Counted from the stretch's first letter, positions 51,939-60,787 are shown. The stretch: 64,000 bases of DNA from Natrinema versiforme (GCF_005576615.1 NZ_CP040330.1:3410001-3474000); one strand, 5' to 3'. A program made the numbers and translations. Notes: generated by a model not told the origin, from the letters alone.

Positions 51939-52077
51939 GACGGTTGCGCTAGCCTTTTTGGTCTTTTCGCGAACCGGCCGAGACGAGAGGTGAGCGGCGA
52001 GAGACGATACTCGAGTGTGGCCGAGACTGAACTGCTCGAGGTATTTGCAGGGGCGAAAAATGGGCTGGGAAAGCGGC

Positions 52078-52494
52078 CTAGAACAGACCGTCGGAGATCC
52101 ACTCCGGCATCCCGGCGAACGGGTCGTCAGGTGCGTCCGTGGGTTCCTCAGGGGTTTCGACGGAGTCCTCGGGGGCGTCCGTTGGCGCTTCATCGTCGGG
52201 CGCTTCTTCGGGGTCCTCCGACACGTCTCCGAGGTCGGTCGGGACGTCAACGGAGAGATCGAGGTCGTCGAGCGGGTCACTCTGGGAGTCGTCTACGACG
52301 TTCTGGGCTTCGACCTCGAGTGACTCCTGGGTGACCTCGTTGATCGACTCTCGTTCGCTGATCTGCGAGACGTTTTCCTCGACGGACTGTTCTTCGGCGG
52401 CCGCCACCGCCCCCGTCCCGGCGACGGTTGCGAGCAGGCCGATCGTGATCGCGACGACGAGTACCGCTCCGAACCGATTTCTCCTCCGTGTCAT
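52078..52494 (-). CDS. Secreted acidic low-complexity protein
   Basis: 138 residues. A Sec-type signal peptide (RRRNRFGAVLVVAITIGLL to about residue 32, AVAAAEE) precedes a mature part of Glu/Asp/Pro/Thr-rich sequence with repeated DAPED and ETPEEPTDAPDD segments. No enzymatic motif and no membrane anchor at the C-terminus (ends MPEWISDGLF). Probably an extracellular or cell-surface-associated protein of unknown role. Confidence 0.7.
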   Translation of the reverse strand: MTRRRNRFGAVLVVAITIGLLATVAGTGAVAAAEEQSVEENVSQISERESINEVTQESLEVEAQNVVDDSQSDPLDDLDLSVDVPTDLGDVSEDPEEAPDDEAPTDAPEDSVETPEEPTDAPDDPFAGMPEWISDGLF

Positions 52495-52875
52495 GGTTGT
52501 ACTGCCCTCATGGGCAGGCCGTCCGATCGGGGTTAGTGACGATAAACCAACAGAACCGTTCGCCGATCGAACAGCGAGTTTCGCCGGTGAAATCGGGTTC
52601 GGGACACCGTACGCGAGCGACGGGCGACGCCGGCGGTGCGGCGAGGAACCGGTGGGGGAGACGGGGACGGCAGCGACACGGCACGGAATAGTCTCGAGTT
52701 ACCAGTGGTCGACGAACCGAAAGCAGACGGTATCGCCGCGGGAGCCGGTTCCCGTATTCCGTCCCTACCGGACGACCCCGTCGAGCCGCGCCGCGGCGGC
52801 GAACGAACACCGGATCCCGGTCCGGATCGCCGCCGTCGGCTGACCGTTTTATACTCTCGAGCCGTACGCTCGCGC
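52495..52875. other. Intergenic region with divergent promoters
   Basis: 381 bases between divergent genes. The only assignable site is the TATA-like GTTTTATACT at 52846-52855 for the next plus-strand gene. Small Arg-rich frames were not accepted as genes. Confidence 0.5.
52846..52855 (+). promoter_or_regulatory. TATA box of the small membrane protein gene
   Basis: GTTTTATACT centred 26 bp upstream of the ATG at 52876; indicates a leaderless message and excludes the longer upstream open frame. Confidence 0.6.
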
Positions 52876-53193
52876 ATGCAAACCGGCCTCCTCGCGATCA
52901 TCGTCGGGATCCCGCTCGCGTGGCATCTCGGGCTGACCGCCCTAGCCTACTACGACGCCGGACGGGTCGGACTCGAGCCGCCGAAGAAGTGGGCGGCGAT
53001 CACCTTCTGCATCCCGCTGATCGGCTTTTTCATCTACCTGTTCGAGCGCAGCGAGCTGTCGTACGATCCGGAGACCGATCCCTATCGGGGACACAACGTC
53101 AACATCCATCCCTCGCGGGCGGACGACAGTTCGCTGCCGTCGCGCGGTGACGACCGACTGTCACTGGAAGACGACCGAGACGAGGAGGAGTAG
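52876..53193 (+). CDS. Small membrane protein with PLDc_N-like pair of helices
   Basis: 105 residues. Helix 1 LLAIIVGIPLAWHLGLTALA, helix 2 WAAITFCIPLIGFFIYLFER, then an acidic cytoplasmic tail with Ser/Asp/Glu. The helix-loop-helix with PLIGFFIYLFER resembles the phospholipase D-nuclease N-terminal domain (PLDc_N), here as a stand-alone protein. Function unknown. Confidence 0.7.
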   Translation: MQTGLLAIIVGIPLAWHLGLTALAYYDAGRVGLEPPKKWAAITFCIPLIGFFIYLFERSELSYDPETDPYRGHNVNIHPSRADDSSLPSRGDDRLSLEDDRDEEE

Positions 53194-53351
53194 CCGAACG
53201 CCGTCGAGCGGGAGGTGGACGGCGAGCCACTGTCATGGGGCGGCTGCCGACCGGAAATGTGTGATCGGTCATATATCCCTCGGTGGTTGTGAACAACAGA
53301 CATAGTCGGAGGAGACGGAGTCCGTCGATGCGTTGTACCGGAGCGGCGACC

Positions 53352-53360
53352 TTTTTTATC
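53352..53360 (+). promoter_or_regulatory. TATA box of the MFS gene
   Basis: TTTTTTATC about 25 bp upstream of the ATG at 53381; supports that start over the in-frame ATG at 53333. Confidence 0.55.
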
Positions 53361-53380
53361 CGGGAACGCGGAGCCCGAGT

Positions 53381-54556
53381 ATGGACCGGGCCCGCGGCTG
53401 GACGATCGCGATCTTTCTGTTCGTGTTCGGCGACGCAGTGGCGATGCAGGCCCGGGGGCCGATCCTCTCGGAACTCGAGGCCGGATTCGGCGTCTCCGAG
53501 GGTGCACTGGGGCTGGTCGCACCGGCCGGGACCGCCGGCTTCGTGGTCGCCGTGGTCGCGACCGGGCTGCTCGCGGGCCGACTCCGCATGCGACGAACGC
53601 TGGTGGTCGGGGTCGTCGGCGTCGCCTGCGCGCTCGTCGCGATGGCGGCCGCGCCCCTGTACGCGGTCTTCCTGCTCGCGCTGCTCGCACAGGGGGCCGC
53701 TGCGGGCGCGTTTCGCGGCGTCGACCGCGTCGTATTGAGCCACCTCCACGCCGCCCGGCGCGGCCGGGTGTACACGGCCTACGCGCTCGTCTGGGCCGTC
53801 GGCGCGGTCGCCGGCCCGCAACTCGTCAGCGCCGTGCTCTCGGTCGCCGACTGGCGGGCCGTCTTCGTCGTCATCGCGCTCTGTTTCGTGCCGACCGCGG
53901 TCGCCGCCGGCCGCCTCGAGCTCCCCTCGATGTCCGCCGAGCGGTCGCTCTCGCGGGCCGCGCTCGCGGACCTGCTCCGCCGACCGTCGGTCGTCGGCGC
54001 GTGCGTCGGCATGCTGCTCGTCGGAGCCGTCGAGGGGATCATGTTCACGTGGCTCGCGTACTACGCGGGCGAGTTCTACGCCACGGCGACAGCGAACCTC
54101 CTGCTGTCGACGTACCTGCTCGCGTACATCCCCGCTCGGTTCGGATACACGCTCGCCGTCGACCGCGTGCCGTATCTCGCGCTGTTGTTCGTCGCCGTCC
54201 TGCCCGCGATCCCGGCGCTCGCGGTCGCGTTCTCCGGGACGACCGGCCCCGTGCTGTTCCTCGCCGTCTTCGTCGCCGGCGCGGGCCTCTCGAGTGGCTT
54301 CCCGATACTGGCGGCCTACGCCGTCGAGGCCGCGCCGTCGTACACCGGGCCGCTCAACGCGCTGACGACCGGCGCGACCTACGCGGGAATCGCGACCGCA
54401 CCCGCCGCCGTCGGCGCGCTCGCGGAACTGTACGGCATCGGGCGCGCGCTGTGGCTCGCGGTCGCCATCGCGGGCGCGCTCCTCGTCACGATCGGAGCGA
54501 CGTGGCTGTGGACCGGCACGGCGACCGCGCCGACGGTCGCGACGGCGTCGGATTAA
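53381..54556 (+). CDS. Major facilitator superfamily transporter
   Basis: 391 residues, twelve hydrophobic segments. N-terminal half shows GDAVAMQARGPILSELEAGF and the loop 2-3 region GLLAGRLRMRRTLVVG (MFS motif A-like, R-MRR), the second half ARFGYTLAVDRVPYLALL and ASYAVEAAPSYTGPLNAL-like stretches. Direction and substrate cannot be read. It is GC-rich like the genome average and converges on the AT-rich halocin-like gene 65 bp away, so it is probably not part of that island. Confidence 0.9.
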   Translation: MDRARGWTIAIFLFVFGDAVAMQARGPILSELEAGFGVSEGALGLVAPAGTAGFVVAVVATGLLAGRLRMRRTLVVGVVGVACALVAMAAAPLYAVFLLALLAQGAAAGAFRGVDRVVLSHLHAARRGRVYTAYALVWAVGAVAGPQLVSAVLSVADWRAVFVVIALCFVPTAVAAGRLELPSMSAERSLSRAALADLLRRPSVVGACVGMLLVGAVEGIMFTWLAYYAGEFYATATANLLLSTYLLAYIPARFGYTLAVDRVPYLALLFVAVLPAIPALAVAFSGTTGPVLFLAVFVAGAGLSSGFPILAAYAVEAAPSYTGPLNALTTGATYAGIATAPAAVGALAELYGIGRALWLAVAIAGALLVTIGATWLWTGTATAPTVATASD

Positions 54557-54621
54557 ATCCCAGATAGACAACGAGACTCAAGAACGAGATAATCAGACGA
54601 TTGCTGTTTCAGCGAATCACG

Positions 54622-55611
54622 TTAAAGCGTTGGATTGTCGCAGCTCGACGTGTATTGGTGACAGGACAATATCGTCAAACCAACACCTGGGAGACAAATA
54701 CTGATAATAGTTAAGGCACAAGCAGCGCCTATCGGGCCAAAAAAGCCACATCCAGCGGCGGCCAGCCCACAATTAGGCGCTGACGTTATCAAATCGGCAG
54801 CACAGGATATCGCCATTTTACTACATTCTTTTGACTGATGGGATTGTATCGAAATTCCATCAGATTGTGTGAATTGATCCGAGAGGGGAGTTGTTTCTGT
54901 AACGGCCATGGTATCATAATCAATTCGAGTGATAGTCTCCCCAGAGAACACCACGATCTCGTTCCGACCTTCCCGTTTCTTTTTTGCTCTCTGCCCACGT
55001 GAATCCTTCAATTCAGAGATGACAGAGATGCTTGTCTGATCGCGCTGTTCTGTTTCTGTCACCTGCAGAGCGTTTTCGCGTTCGGCATCAGTCGGTTCCC
55101 TGACGAAAATGAGTGGCTTGTCGACAGATTTCGAGAGTACCTTGGCATTTGTATTTTTCGGCCATCCTATTGAGCCAGAAATTCTCTTTTCGATTCCTGT
55201 TGGGATATTCGATTTCTCGAGATCGATATACGCAATCCCGTCACTTTCGTCTAATGTCTTTCTCAGGACACCGTACTTTGTCTGTATAGAGAGGATACTG
55301 GATAGTTTTGTGCCGTCTTTTTCTAGAGAGTATACAGTGGCATCATCCGTGGACATTTTTCCAGGAGTGATGGAAAGTGTCTCTAAGATAGATTCCACAG
55401 TCGGATCGCTAAGCATCTCTTCAATCTCACTCGCTTCTGCAGAGCGTTCGTTTGATACGGGAGCGTTCGACGTAGCAGAGACGGCATTGGAAGTTCCGAC
55501 TATCCCTGCTGTACCGGCTAAGCCACCCCCAAGAGAACTGAGGACTTTTCTTCGTGCGATATTGTTTGATTGTTCATCGTTATAGTCGCTGTTATACGAA
55601 TTACCCATCAT
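54622..55611 (-). CDS. Halocin C8-like bacteriocin precursor (Tat-exported, Cys-rich C-terminus)
   Basis: 329 residues. A Tat signal is clear (ARRKVLSSLGGGLAGTAGIV, residues 19-38, ending near SAT at 45-47). Residues about 48-255 are hydrophilic, with no Cys at all. The last about 70 residues switch to a hydrophobic, Gly/Ala/Ile-rich peptide with eight Cys at 263, 270, 281, 288, 298, 306, 317 and 324. Halocin C8 is made in this way: one precursor with Tat signal, an immunity part and a Cys-rich C-terminal peptide. The gene is visibly AT-richer than its neighbours, indicating transfer. It could instead be another secreted Cys-rich protein, but the architecture argues for an antimicrobial. No separate maturation gene is adjacent. 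Confidence 0.75.
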   Translation of the reverse strand: MMGNSYNSDYNDEQSNNIARRKVLSSLGGGLAGTAGIVGTSNAVSATSNAPVSNERSAEASEIEEMLSDPTVESILETLSITPGKMSTDDATVYSLEKDGTKLSSILSIQTKYGVLRKTLDESDGIAYIDLEKSNIPTGIEKRISGSIGWPKNTNAKVLSKSVDKPLIFVREPTDAERENALQVTETEQRDQTSISVISELKDSRGQRAKKKREGRNEIVVFSGETITRIDYDTMAVTETTPLSDQFTQSDGISIQSHQSKECSKMAISCAADLITSAPNCGLAAAGCGFFGPIGAACALTIISICLPGVGLTILSCHQYTSSCDNPTL

Positions 55612-55932
55612 ACTGTAACCTTACATTTCAGCACCCATACTTATATTTTTCTGCTGTTATGATATGCGTGTATCCCACGAGGTATCCCATAATACGCAGT
55701 TGTTTCCTCATCGGCACACCCATTTACATACGGACATGTTCCGGAGAGCGCTATTCTGGCAGAATCTTTTGAGGGGATCGGAAAATGCCGGAACAGTACA
55801 GAAAAATTGCTAGAGATCGACGACGAGAACCCACTAAACCGGTTACGGAACCAGATTATCACAATTGAGCGACCACGAAGACGGGACGACACCACCGCCG
55901 TTCCCGTCGACGATGACATTGGCAACGCGACT
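55612..55932. other. AT-rich intergenic region upstream of the halocin-like gene
   Basis: 321 bases, part of the AT-rich island. On the minus strand an AAAATATAAG-type box (about 55643-55652) lies 32-40 bp upstream of the precursor start. No convincing additional gene; the small plus-strand frame 55554-55772 has atypical composition. Confidence 0.5.
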
Positions 55933-57618
55933 TCAGTCGTCTGCTGGCGTGCCGTGACCGCTCTGGAACTGCGCGTCGGGGACCGTTCCGTCGTCGTTCC
56001 AGCCGCGTTCGTCGTAGTACTCCGCGAGTCCCTGCTCGAAGTCCGGAATCTCGTAGGGGAGCCGATCGTCGGCCCGGTCGAAGCCGCGCTGATTGTTGAA
56101 GTGGCGCTCGAGGGAGACGATCTCGCCGCCGAGTGCGAGCAGTTCCTCGTAGTCGGCGTCGAGCAGTCCTTCGAAGCGCTCCTCGGTGATGAAGTCCCGC
56201 GAGAACTTACAGAGGACGGCGCTGTCCTTGATGACGTTGCTGTTCTCGAGTTCGACCACCTTTGGCGGTTTCCCCTCGAGGCCGGACTTGTCGAAGGCGT
56301 CGTCGGCGTCGACGAGCGGGTACTCGTAGGGGTAGAACTCGGCGTACATGTGGTCGGCACCGCGGTTCGAGGTGGCGAAGGCCAGTCCCTGTCCGTTCAG
56401 GGTGCGACCGTCGTGGGCGGCGAACTCCATGCCCTTGACCGACCAGTTCTCGACGCCGAGGTCGTCGTGGATACGGTCGATGCCCTCCGCGAGCTGATCC
56501 CCGACGCCCTCGCGGTAGGCGATCTTCTCGACGAGGTCGTGGATCAGGTCGACGTTACCGAACTCGTCTTCGCTGGCGAGGTAGGCCGCGATGGTGTCGC
56601 CCGCCGAGATGGTGTCTACTCCGTACTCGTCGCAGAGCTTGTTCGACTTCATCACGTCGACGATGTTGTCGACGCCCGAGTTCGGGCCGAAGGCCATCAG
56701 CGTCTCGTACTCGGGACCTTCGGTCTCGAGGCCGGACTCCTCGTCTCGAGTCGGCAGTTTGCAGGCGAAGGCACACGACGAGCAGGTGCCTTTCTTGTAC
56801 TTCTTCTCCTCGACGCGGTCGCCGTTGACCCCCTCGATGCCCTCGAAGGAGAGCTCCGAGAAGTAGTAGCTCGGCAGGGCCTCGACCATGTTTGCGTACT
56901 CCGCGACGGAAGTGGTGCCCTGATCACGCATCGGGCTGTCGGAGTTTGCGGCCTCGCCATGGATCTCCATCTGGAGCGACGGGATCTCGACCTCGCGGGT
57001 CGAGTCGCCGTCGAAGGTGATCGCCTTGACGTTTTTCGATCCCAGCACGGCACCGAGTCCGCCGCGGCCGAAGGCTCGCTCCTCGGAGGTCATGATCGAG
57101 GCGAACCGGACCCGATTCTCGCCGGCCGGCCCGATAACGGTGGTGTGCTCCGAGCCGAGGCCGTGTTCGTCCTCGATGTACTCGCAGGTCTCGGGGACGG
57201 TCGCCTCCGCGAGGTCGGGTACTTCCTCGAACTCGACGCCCTCGTCGGTGACGTGGACGATGACGAGTTCGTCGCTCGCGCCGGTGATCTCGACGGCGCT
57301 GTAGCCCGTGCCGGTGAAGTTTCGCGAGAGGAAGCCGCCAGCGTTCGAGGACAGCAATCCGTCGGTCAGCGGCGAGACGCCGGTCGCCGACATCCGGCCG
57401 GTGAAGCTCATCATCGAGTGCTGGAGCGGCCCCGTCGCGAAGAACAGCCGGTTTTCAGGCCCCAGCGGGTCGGCGTCGAACGGGATCCGGTCGTGGGCGA
57501 GTTTCGTGCCGAGCGCCCGCCCGCCGATCGACGACTCGAGGAGGTCGTCGATGTCCTCGGTCTCGGCCGTTCGGTCGCCGACATCGATCGAATACAGCGG
57601 TCCCCGTACGTGTTTCAT
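55933..57618 (-). CDS. Aldehyde ferredoxin oxidoreductase (tungsten/molybdopterin enzyme)
   Basis: 561 residues. The N-terminal domain shows GRALGTKLAHDRIPFDADPLGPEN and the AOR block GFLSRNFTGTGYSAVEITGA, with RFASIMTSEERAFGRGGLGAVLGSKNVKAI. The Fe-S ligand motif CSSCAFAC (Cys-X2-Cys-X3-Cys) lies near residue 285, with a later Cys in DSAVLCKFSRD. EGPEYETLMAFGPNSGVDN and GVDTISAGDTIA are further family motifs. It oxidises aldehydes to acids (or reduces acids) with ferredoxin as partner. It is transcribed alone. ATG 57618 was chosen; the upstream extension is Arg-rich and not family-like. Confidence 0.93.
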   Translation of the reverse strand: MKHVRGPLYSIDVGDRTAETEDIDDLLESSIGGRALGTKLAHDRIPFDADPLGPENRLFFATGPLQHSMMSFTGRMSATGVSPLTDGLLSSNAGGFLSRNFTGTGYSAVEITGASDELVIVHVTDEGVEFEEVPDLAEATVPETCEYIEDEHGLGSEHTTVIGPAGENRVRFASIMTSEERAFGRGGLGAVLGSKNVKAITFDGDSTREVEIPSLQMEIHGEAANSDSPMRDQGTTSVAEYANMVEALPSYYFSELSFEGIEGVNGDRVEEKKYKKGTCSSCAFACKLPTRDEESGLETEGPEYETLMAFGPNSGVDNIVDVMKSNKLCDEYGVDTISAGDTIAAYLASEDEFGNVDLIHDLVEKIAYREGVGDQLAEGIDRIHDDLGVENWSVKGMEFAAHDGRTLNGQGLAFATSNRGADHMYAEFYPYEYPLVDADDAFDKSGLEGKPPKVVELENSNVIKDSAVLCKFSRDFITEERFEGLLDADYEELLALGGEIVSLERHFNNQRGFDRADDRLPYEIPDFEQGLAEYYDERGWNDDGTVPDAQFQSGHGTPADD

Positions 57619-57852
57619 AGTCACACAGTGGTGGTCACGGCCGCAAAACGGTATCGGTTTTCGAGATCGGGGCCGCGGTTCGACCCGCCGTCGTAGCGTG
57701 TCACAGGCGGTTGTCGACGGCGTTGGAACGACATCCGACCCGCCGGTTCGGCCGCGGATCGGTGACACTGAACGCCCTATCCCCGCCTCTCACTCCCACG
57801 TTCACTCTCGCTCGAGCGGAACGTTTATCCGAGTACCGAAGAAGCCGCCCGC

Positions 57853-58266
57853 ATGGCCAACACGGCGATCCTCTTTGCGCTCGGTGCATTGCTCCTGTAC
57901 GGCGGCTGGGCGGTGGCCGGCGGCGTCGCGACGCGGTCGCTCTCGCCCGTGAACGCGGTGTTTCTCTCCTACGTCGCGAGTATCGTCATCGCCGGCGGCT
58001 ACGTGCTCTCGCTGCGCCGTCCCATCTCCGGAACCCGCGTGGACATCGTTTTCGCGCTCGTCTCCGGGGCGTTCCTCGCGGCCGCCTCCATCAGCTTCTA
58101 CGCCGGTCTCGCCCGCGGGAACATGGCGATCATCTCGGCCATCGCCGCCCTCTACTTCGTGATCCCGGCGATCGTCGGCGTCTTCTACTTCGAGGCACAG
58201 CTCTCCCCGACGAACGTCGCCGGGCTGGCGCTCGCGGTCGTCGCCGTCGGCCTCGTCGCGGCCTGA
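57853..58266 (+). CDS. EamA/DMT-type half transporter
   Basis: 137 residues with five hydrophobic helices, equal to a single EamA domain (AILFALGALLLYGGWAVAGG, VNAVFLSYVASIVIAGGYVL, FALVSGAFLAAASISFYAGL, NMAIISAIAALYFVIPAI, then NVAGLALAVVAVGLVAA). Full-length DMT permeases have two such domains, so this should act as a homodimer, like other short EamA proteins. Substrate unknown. Confidence 0.85.
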   Translation: MANTAILFALGALLLYGGWAVAGGVATRSLSPVNAVFLSYVASIVIAGGYVLSLRRPISGTRVDIVFALVSGAFLAAASISFYAGLARGNMAIISAIAALYFVIPAIVGVFYFEAQLSPTNVAGLALAVVAVGLVAA

Positions 58267-58292
58267 TTCGGGACCCGCTCGAGCGCCCGATC

Positions 58293-59492
58293 TCAGAGCC
58301 CCTCGTCGCCGTTGCCCGCGACCTCGCGCAGGTGATCGATGCCCAGCGGCGGGCCGCGCACGAGCAGCGTCTCGCCGGCCGAACACGGGCGATCGGCGTC
58401 CGGATCGAACGTCCAGCCGTCGTCGGCGTGGATCGCGAGGACGACGACGCCGGTCCCTTCCTCGAACTCGAGGGCGGCAACCGTCGTCCCGTCGAGGTCG
58501 CTGCCCGCGCCGACCGAAACGGCCGCGATGGCTTCCTCGCTGTCCGCGAGGGCCGCGCCGAAGACCGGCGGCAGTTCGACCTCGCGGAGGACGACCTCGG
58601 CGATGTCGACCGCGGCGTCACAGATGACCTCCGAGGCCGCCGCGAGGTGGAGCAGCCCGCGGAGTTGCTCGGGGCTCCCGACATCGTCGTCGGCCTCGAT
58701 GACCCACGTCTCGAGGCGCGTTTCGTGTGCGTCGGAGGCCTCCTCGAGCGTGAGCACTTCCCGGGCGAGGGCGTCGCTGTCGAACCGGGCCGCGCCGTAG
58801 GCCAGCCCGGCCGCGAGTTCGGCCATGTCCTTGAGTTCGACGACGGTGTCGGCCGCTCGAGCGATGGCCTCGCTCTCGGCCGCTGCTGTCGACGGTTCGG
58901 GGGTCGGAAAGGACTCACCGGTCGCCCGCCGGTAGACCGCCTCGATCCCCTCGCGCGGGCCGCGGCCGACGATCACGTCGCCGGCGGAGAGTCGGTCGTC
59001 GCCCTCGGGCGCGAACGACCACTCGCCGTCGGGGCGGATCGCGATGAGGACGACGCCGGTCTCGCGGTCGAGTTCGAGGTCGCGCAGGCGGGCCCCCGCG
59101 AGGTCGGAGTCGGCGGCGACGGTCGCCCGGACGAGTCGCTCGTCCGCGTCGGGGAAAGCCCGCTCGAAGGCGTCGGGGACGCCGTCGCCGGAGCGGACGA
59201 TCCGGGCGATGTCGGCCGCGGCCTCGGTGATGCGGACGGCGCTCGCGGCGACCTGAAAGAGGCCGACCAGTCGCTCGGCCTCCTCGGCGCGCTTGGCCGC
59301 GAGCATCAGCGCGATCCGGGCGTGGTACTGCAGGTAGTTGACCCGCGACTCGAGTTCGAGCACCTCGTCGGCGAGCGACCGGTCGTCGTACCGAACGGCG
59401 GAGTAGGCGAGATCAACCGCGAGCTCCGAGGAGTCTTTGAGTTCCACGAGGATCTCCCGGACGTTCCGGGGCTCGTAGGTGATTTCGCGCAT
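58293..59492 (-). CDS. Tandem PhoU/TrkA-C (RCK_C) regulatory protein
   Basis: 399 residues, an internal duplication. Each half has a PhoU-like helical domain (EILVELKDSSELAVDLAYSA and VVELKDMAELAAGLAYGA) followed by an RCK_C domain (SDLAGARLRDLELDRETGVV and SDLDGTTVAALEFEEGTGVV, then SAGDVIVGRGP or SAGETLLVRGP). RCK_C domains sense ions or nucleotides and gate cation channels. It is divergently transcribed from the two MgtE-like genes (97 bp away), so it probably regulates Mg2+ transport. The start at 59492 gives a clean family N-terminus. Confidence 0.85.
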   Translation of the reverse strand: MREITYEPRNVREILVELKDSSELAVDLAYSAVRYDDRSLADEVLELESRVNYLQYHARIALMLAAKRAEEAERLVGLFQVAASAVRITEAAADIARIVRSGDGVPDAFERAFPDADERLVRATVAADSDLAGARLRDLELDRETGVVLIAIRPDGEWSFAPEGDDRLSAGDVIVGRGPREGIEAVYRRATGESFPTPEPSTAAAESEAIARAADTVVELKDMAELAAGLAYGAARFDSDALAREVLTLEEASDAHETRLETWVIEADDDVGSPEQLRGLLHLAAASEVICDAAVDIAEVVLREVELPPVFGAALADSEEAIAAVSVGAGSDLDGTTVAALEFEEGTGVVVLAIHADDGWTFDPDADRPCSAGETLLVRGPPLGIDHLREVAGNGDEGL

Positions 59493-59588
59493 TACACTCC
59501 GGTCGGCCGGATACCTAATCAAGATTGGGTCGCAGGGAACGGGGCAGCGAACCAACGCTTAATGCATCGGCGACACACCTTGTGACAG

Positions 59589-60161
59589 ATGTTGGGTCAC
59601 GACTCCGCCCTCGACGTGTATCGGCAGGCGCTGCCGGTCGTTCTCGTCAGTCTCGTCGCGGGCCTGTTCGCCGGGACGCTGCTGGGAACCGAAACGATGC
59701 GCGACGGGATCGAGAGCGTCCCCGGGATCCTCCTGTTGCTCCCCGCCTTTCTCGCCACCCGCGGCGGCGTCTACGGCTCGCTCGGCGCGCGGCTCTCGAG
59801 CGGCCTCCATCAGGGCGTGATCGCGCCCCGCTTCGAGTGGAACGGTCGACTGCGAAACGCGATCGTCGCCTCCTTCCTGAACGGGATGATCGTCTCCGTC
59901 TTCATCGCCGTCCTCGCATGGGGTGTCATGCTCGCGCTCGGTCGCCCGGCGAGCCTGCTCGAACTGGTCATCGTCCTGTTCGTCGCCGCCCTGCTGAGCG
60001 CGGTCGCGATGCTCGGCGTGTTGCTGACCGTGATCTTCAAGGGCTACCGGCGGGGGCTCGATCCCGACAACGTCATCGGTCCGGTCGTGACCACCGTCGG
60101 CGACGTCTTCGGCGTGGTCTTCCTGCTGACCGGTATCGCCGCGGCGGGGGCGGTACTGTGA
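59589..60161 (+). CDS. MgtE-like Mg2+ transporter subunit (first half-size protein)
   Basis: 190 residues consisting of one SLC41/MgtE membrane domain: five helices with PGILLLLPAFLATRGGVYGSLGARLSSGLH near residues 45-75 (the Mg2+ pore motif PALxxxxGNxGSxxxxRLS) and DPDNVIGPVVTTVGDVFG near the C-terminus. No cytoplasmic N or CBS domains. Its stop overlaps the GTG start of the next gene, so the two polypeptides are translated together and should make a heterodimer corresponding to a full pore. Leaderless or short-leader promoter; start ATG 59589. Confidence 0.9.
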   Translation: MLGHDSALDVYRQALPVVLVSLVAGLFAGTLLGTETMRDGIESVPGILLLLPAFLATRGGVYGSLGARLSSGLHQGVIAPRFEWNGRLRNAIVASFLNGMIVSVFIAVLAWGVMLALGRPASLLELVIVLFVAALLSAVAMLGVLLTVIFKGYRRGLDPDNVIGPVVTTVGDVFGVVFLLTGIAAAGAVL

Positions 60162-60760
60162 GCGTCGGCGGCGACCTCCTCCACGGCGAGGACCTCGAGG
60201 ACGACCTGCTCGACGAGTGGTCGGTCAGGTCCATCGTCACGACGCTCGTGCCCCTGCTGGCCGTCCTCTCGGTCCTCCAGATGGTCTCGGGGACGGTCCT
60301 CGAGAGCTACGAGGAACAGTTGCTCAAGAACCCGGCGCTGCTCGTCTTGGTCCCGGTGATGATCGGCACCGCCGGCAACCTCGGCTCGATCATGTGCGCC
60401 CGGCTGTCGACCCAGTTGCATCTGGGCACGCTCGAGTTCTCGCCGTCGAATCCGAATATCCGGGCCAACGTCGGGGCGGTCCTCGGGCTGGCGGCGACGG
60501 TGTTCGTGCTACTGGGACTCGCGTCGTGGGGGATCGGCCGCGCCCTCGGCGGGACGCTCGGGCTCGGCACGCTCCTGTTGATTACGATGGTCAGCGGCAT
60601 GCTGCTGGCGGTCTGGGTCGTCGTCGTCAGCTCCGTGTCCGTCTACGCCTCCTACCGGCTCGGCTACGACCCCGACGATACGACGATCCCGGTTGTGACG
60701 AACGTCTGTGACATCACCGGCGTGCTCATCCTCTTCGGCGTCGTCGGACTCGTGCTGTAA
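60158..60760 (+). CDS. MgtE-like Mg2+ transporter subunit (second half-size protein)
   Basis: 200 residues. The frame begins at GTG 60158, overlapping the upstream TGA in GTGA, so translational coupling is expected. VPVMIGTAGNLGSIMCARLSTQLHLG is the pore motif, and DPDDTTIPVVTNVCDITGVLILFG the C-terminal counterpart. Each of the two genes has one MgtE membrane domain, compatible with a two-polypeptide SLC41-like transporter. A longer frame beginning at 59525 is a shadow of the first gene. Confidence 0.9.
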   Translation: MSVGGDLLHGEDLEDDLLDEWSVRSIVTTLVPLLAVLSVLQMVSGTVLESYEEQLLKNPALLVLVPVMIGTAGNLGSIMCARLSTQLHLGTLEFSPSNPNIRANVGAVLGLAATVFVLLGLASWGIGRALGGTLGLGTLLLITMVSGMLLAVWVVVVSSVSVYASYRLGYDPDDTTIPVVTNVCDITGVLILFGVVGLVL

Positions 60761-60787
60761 GTCGGCCGCGCAGCGACGAGACCGAAT

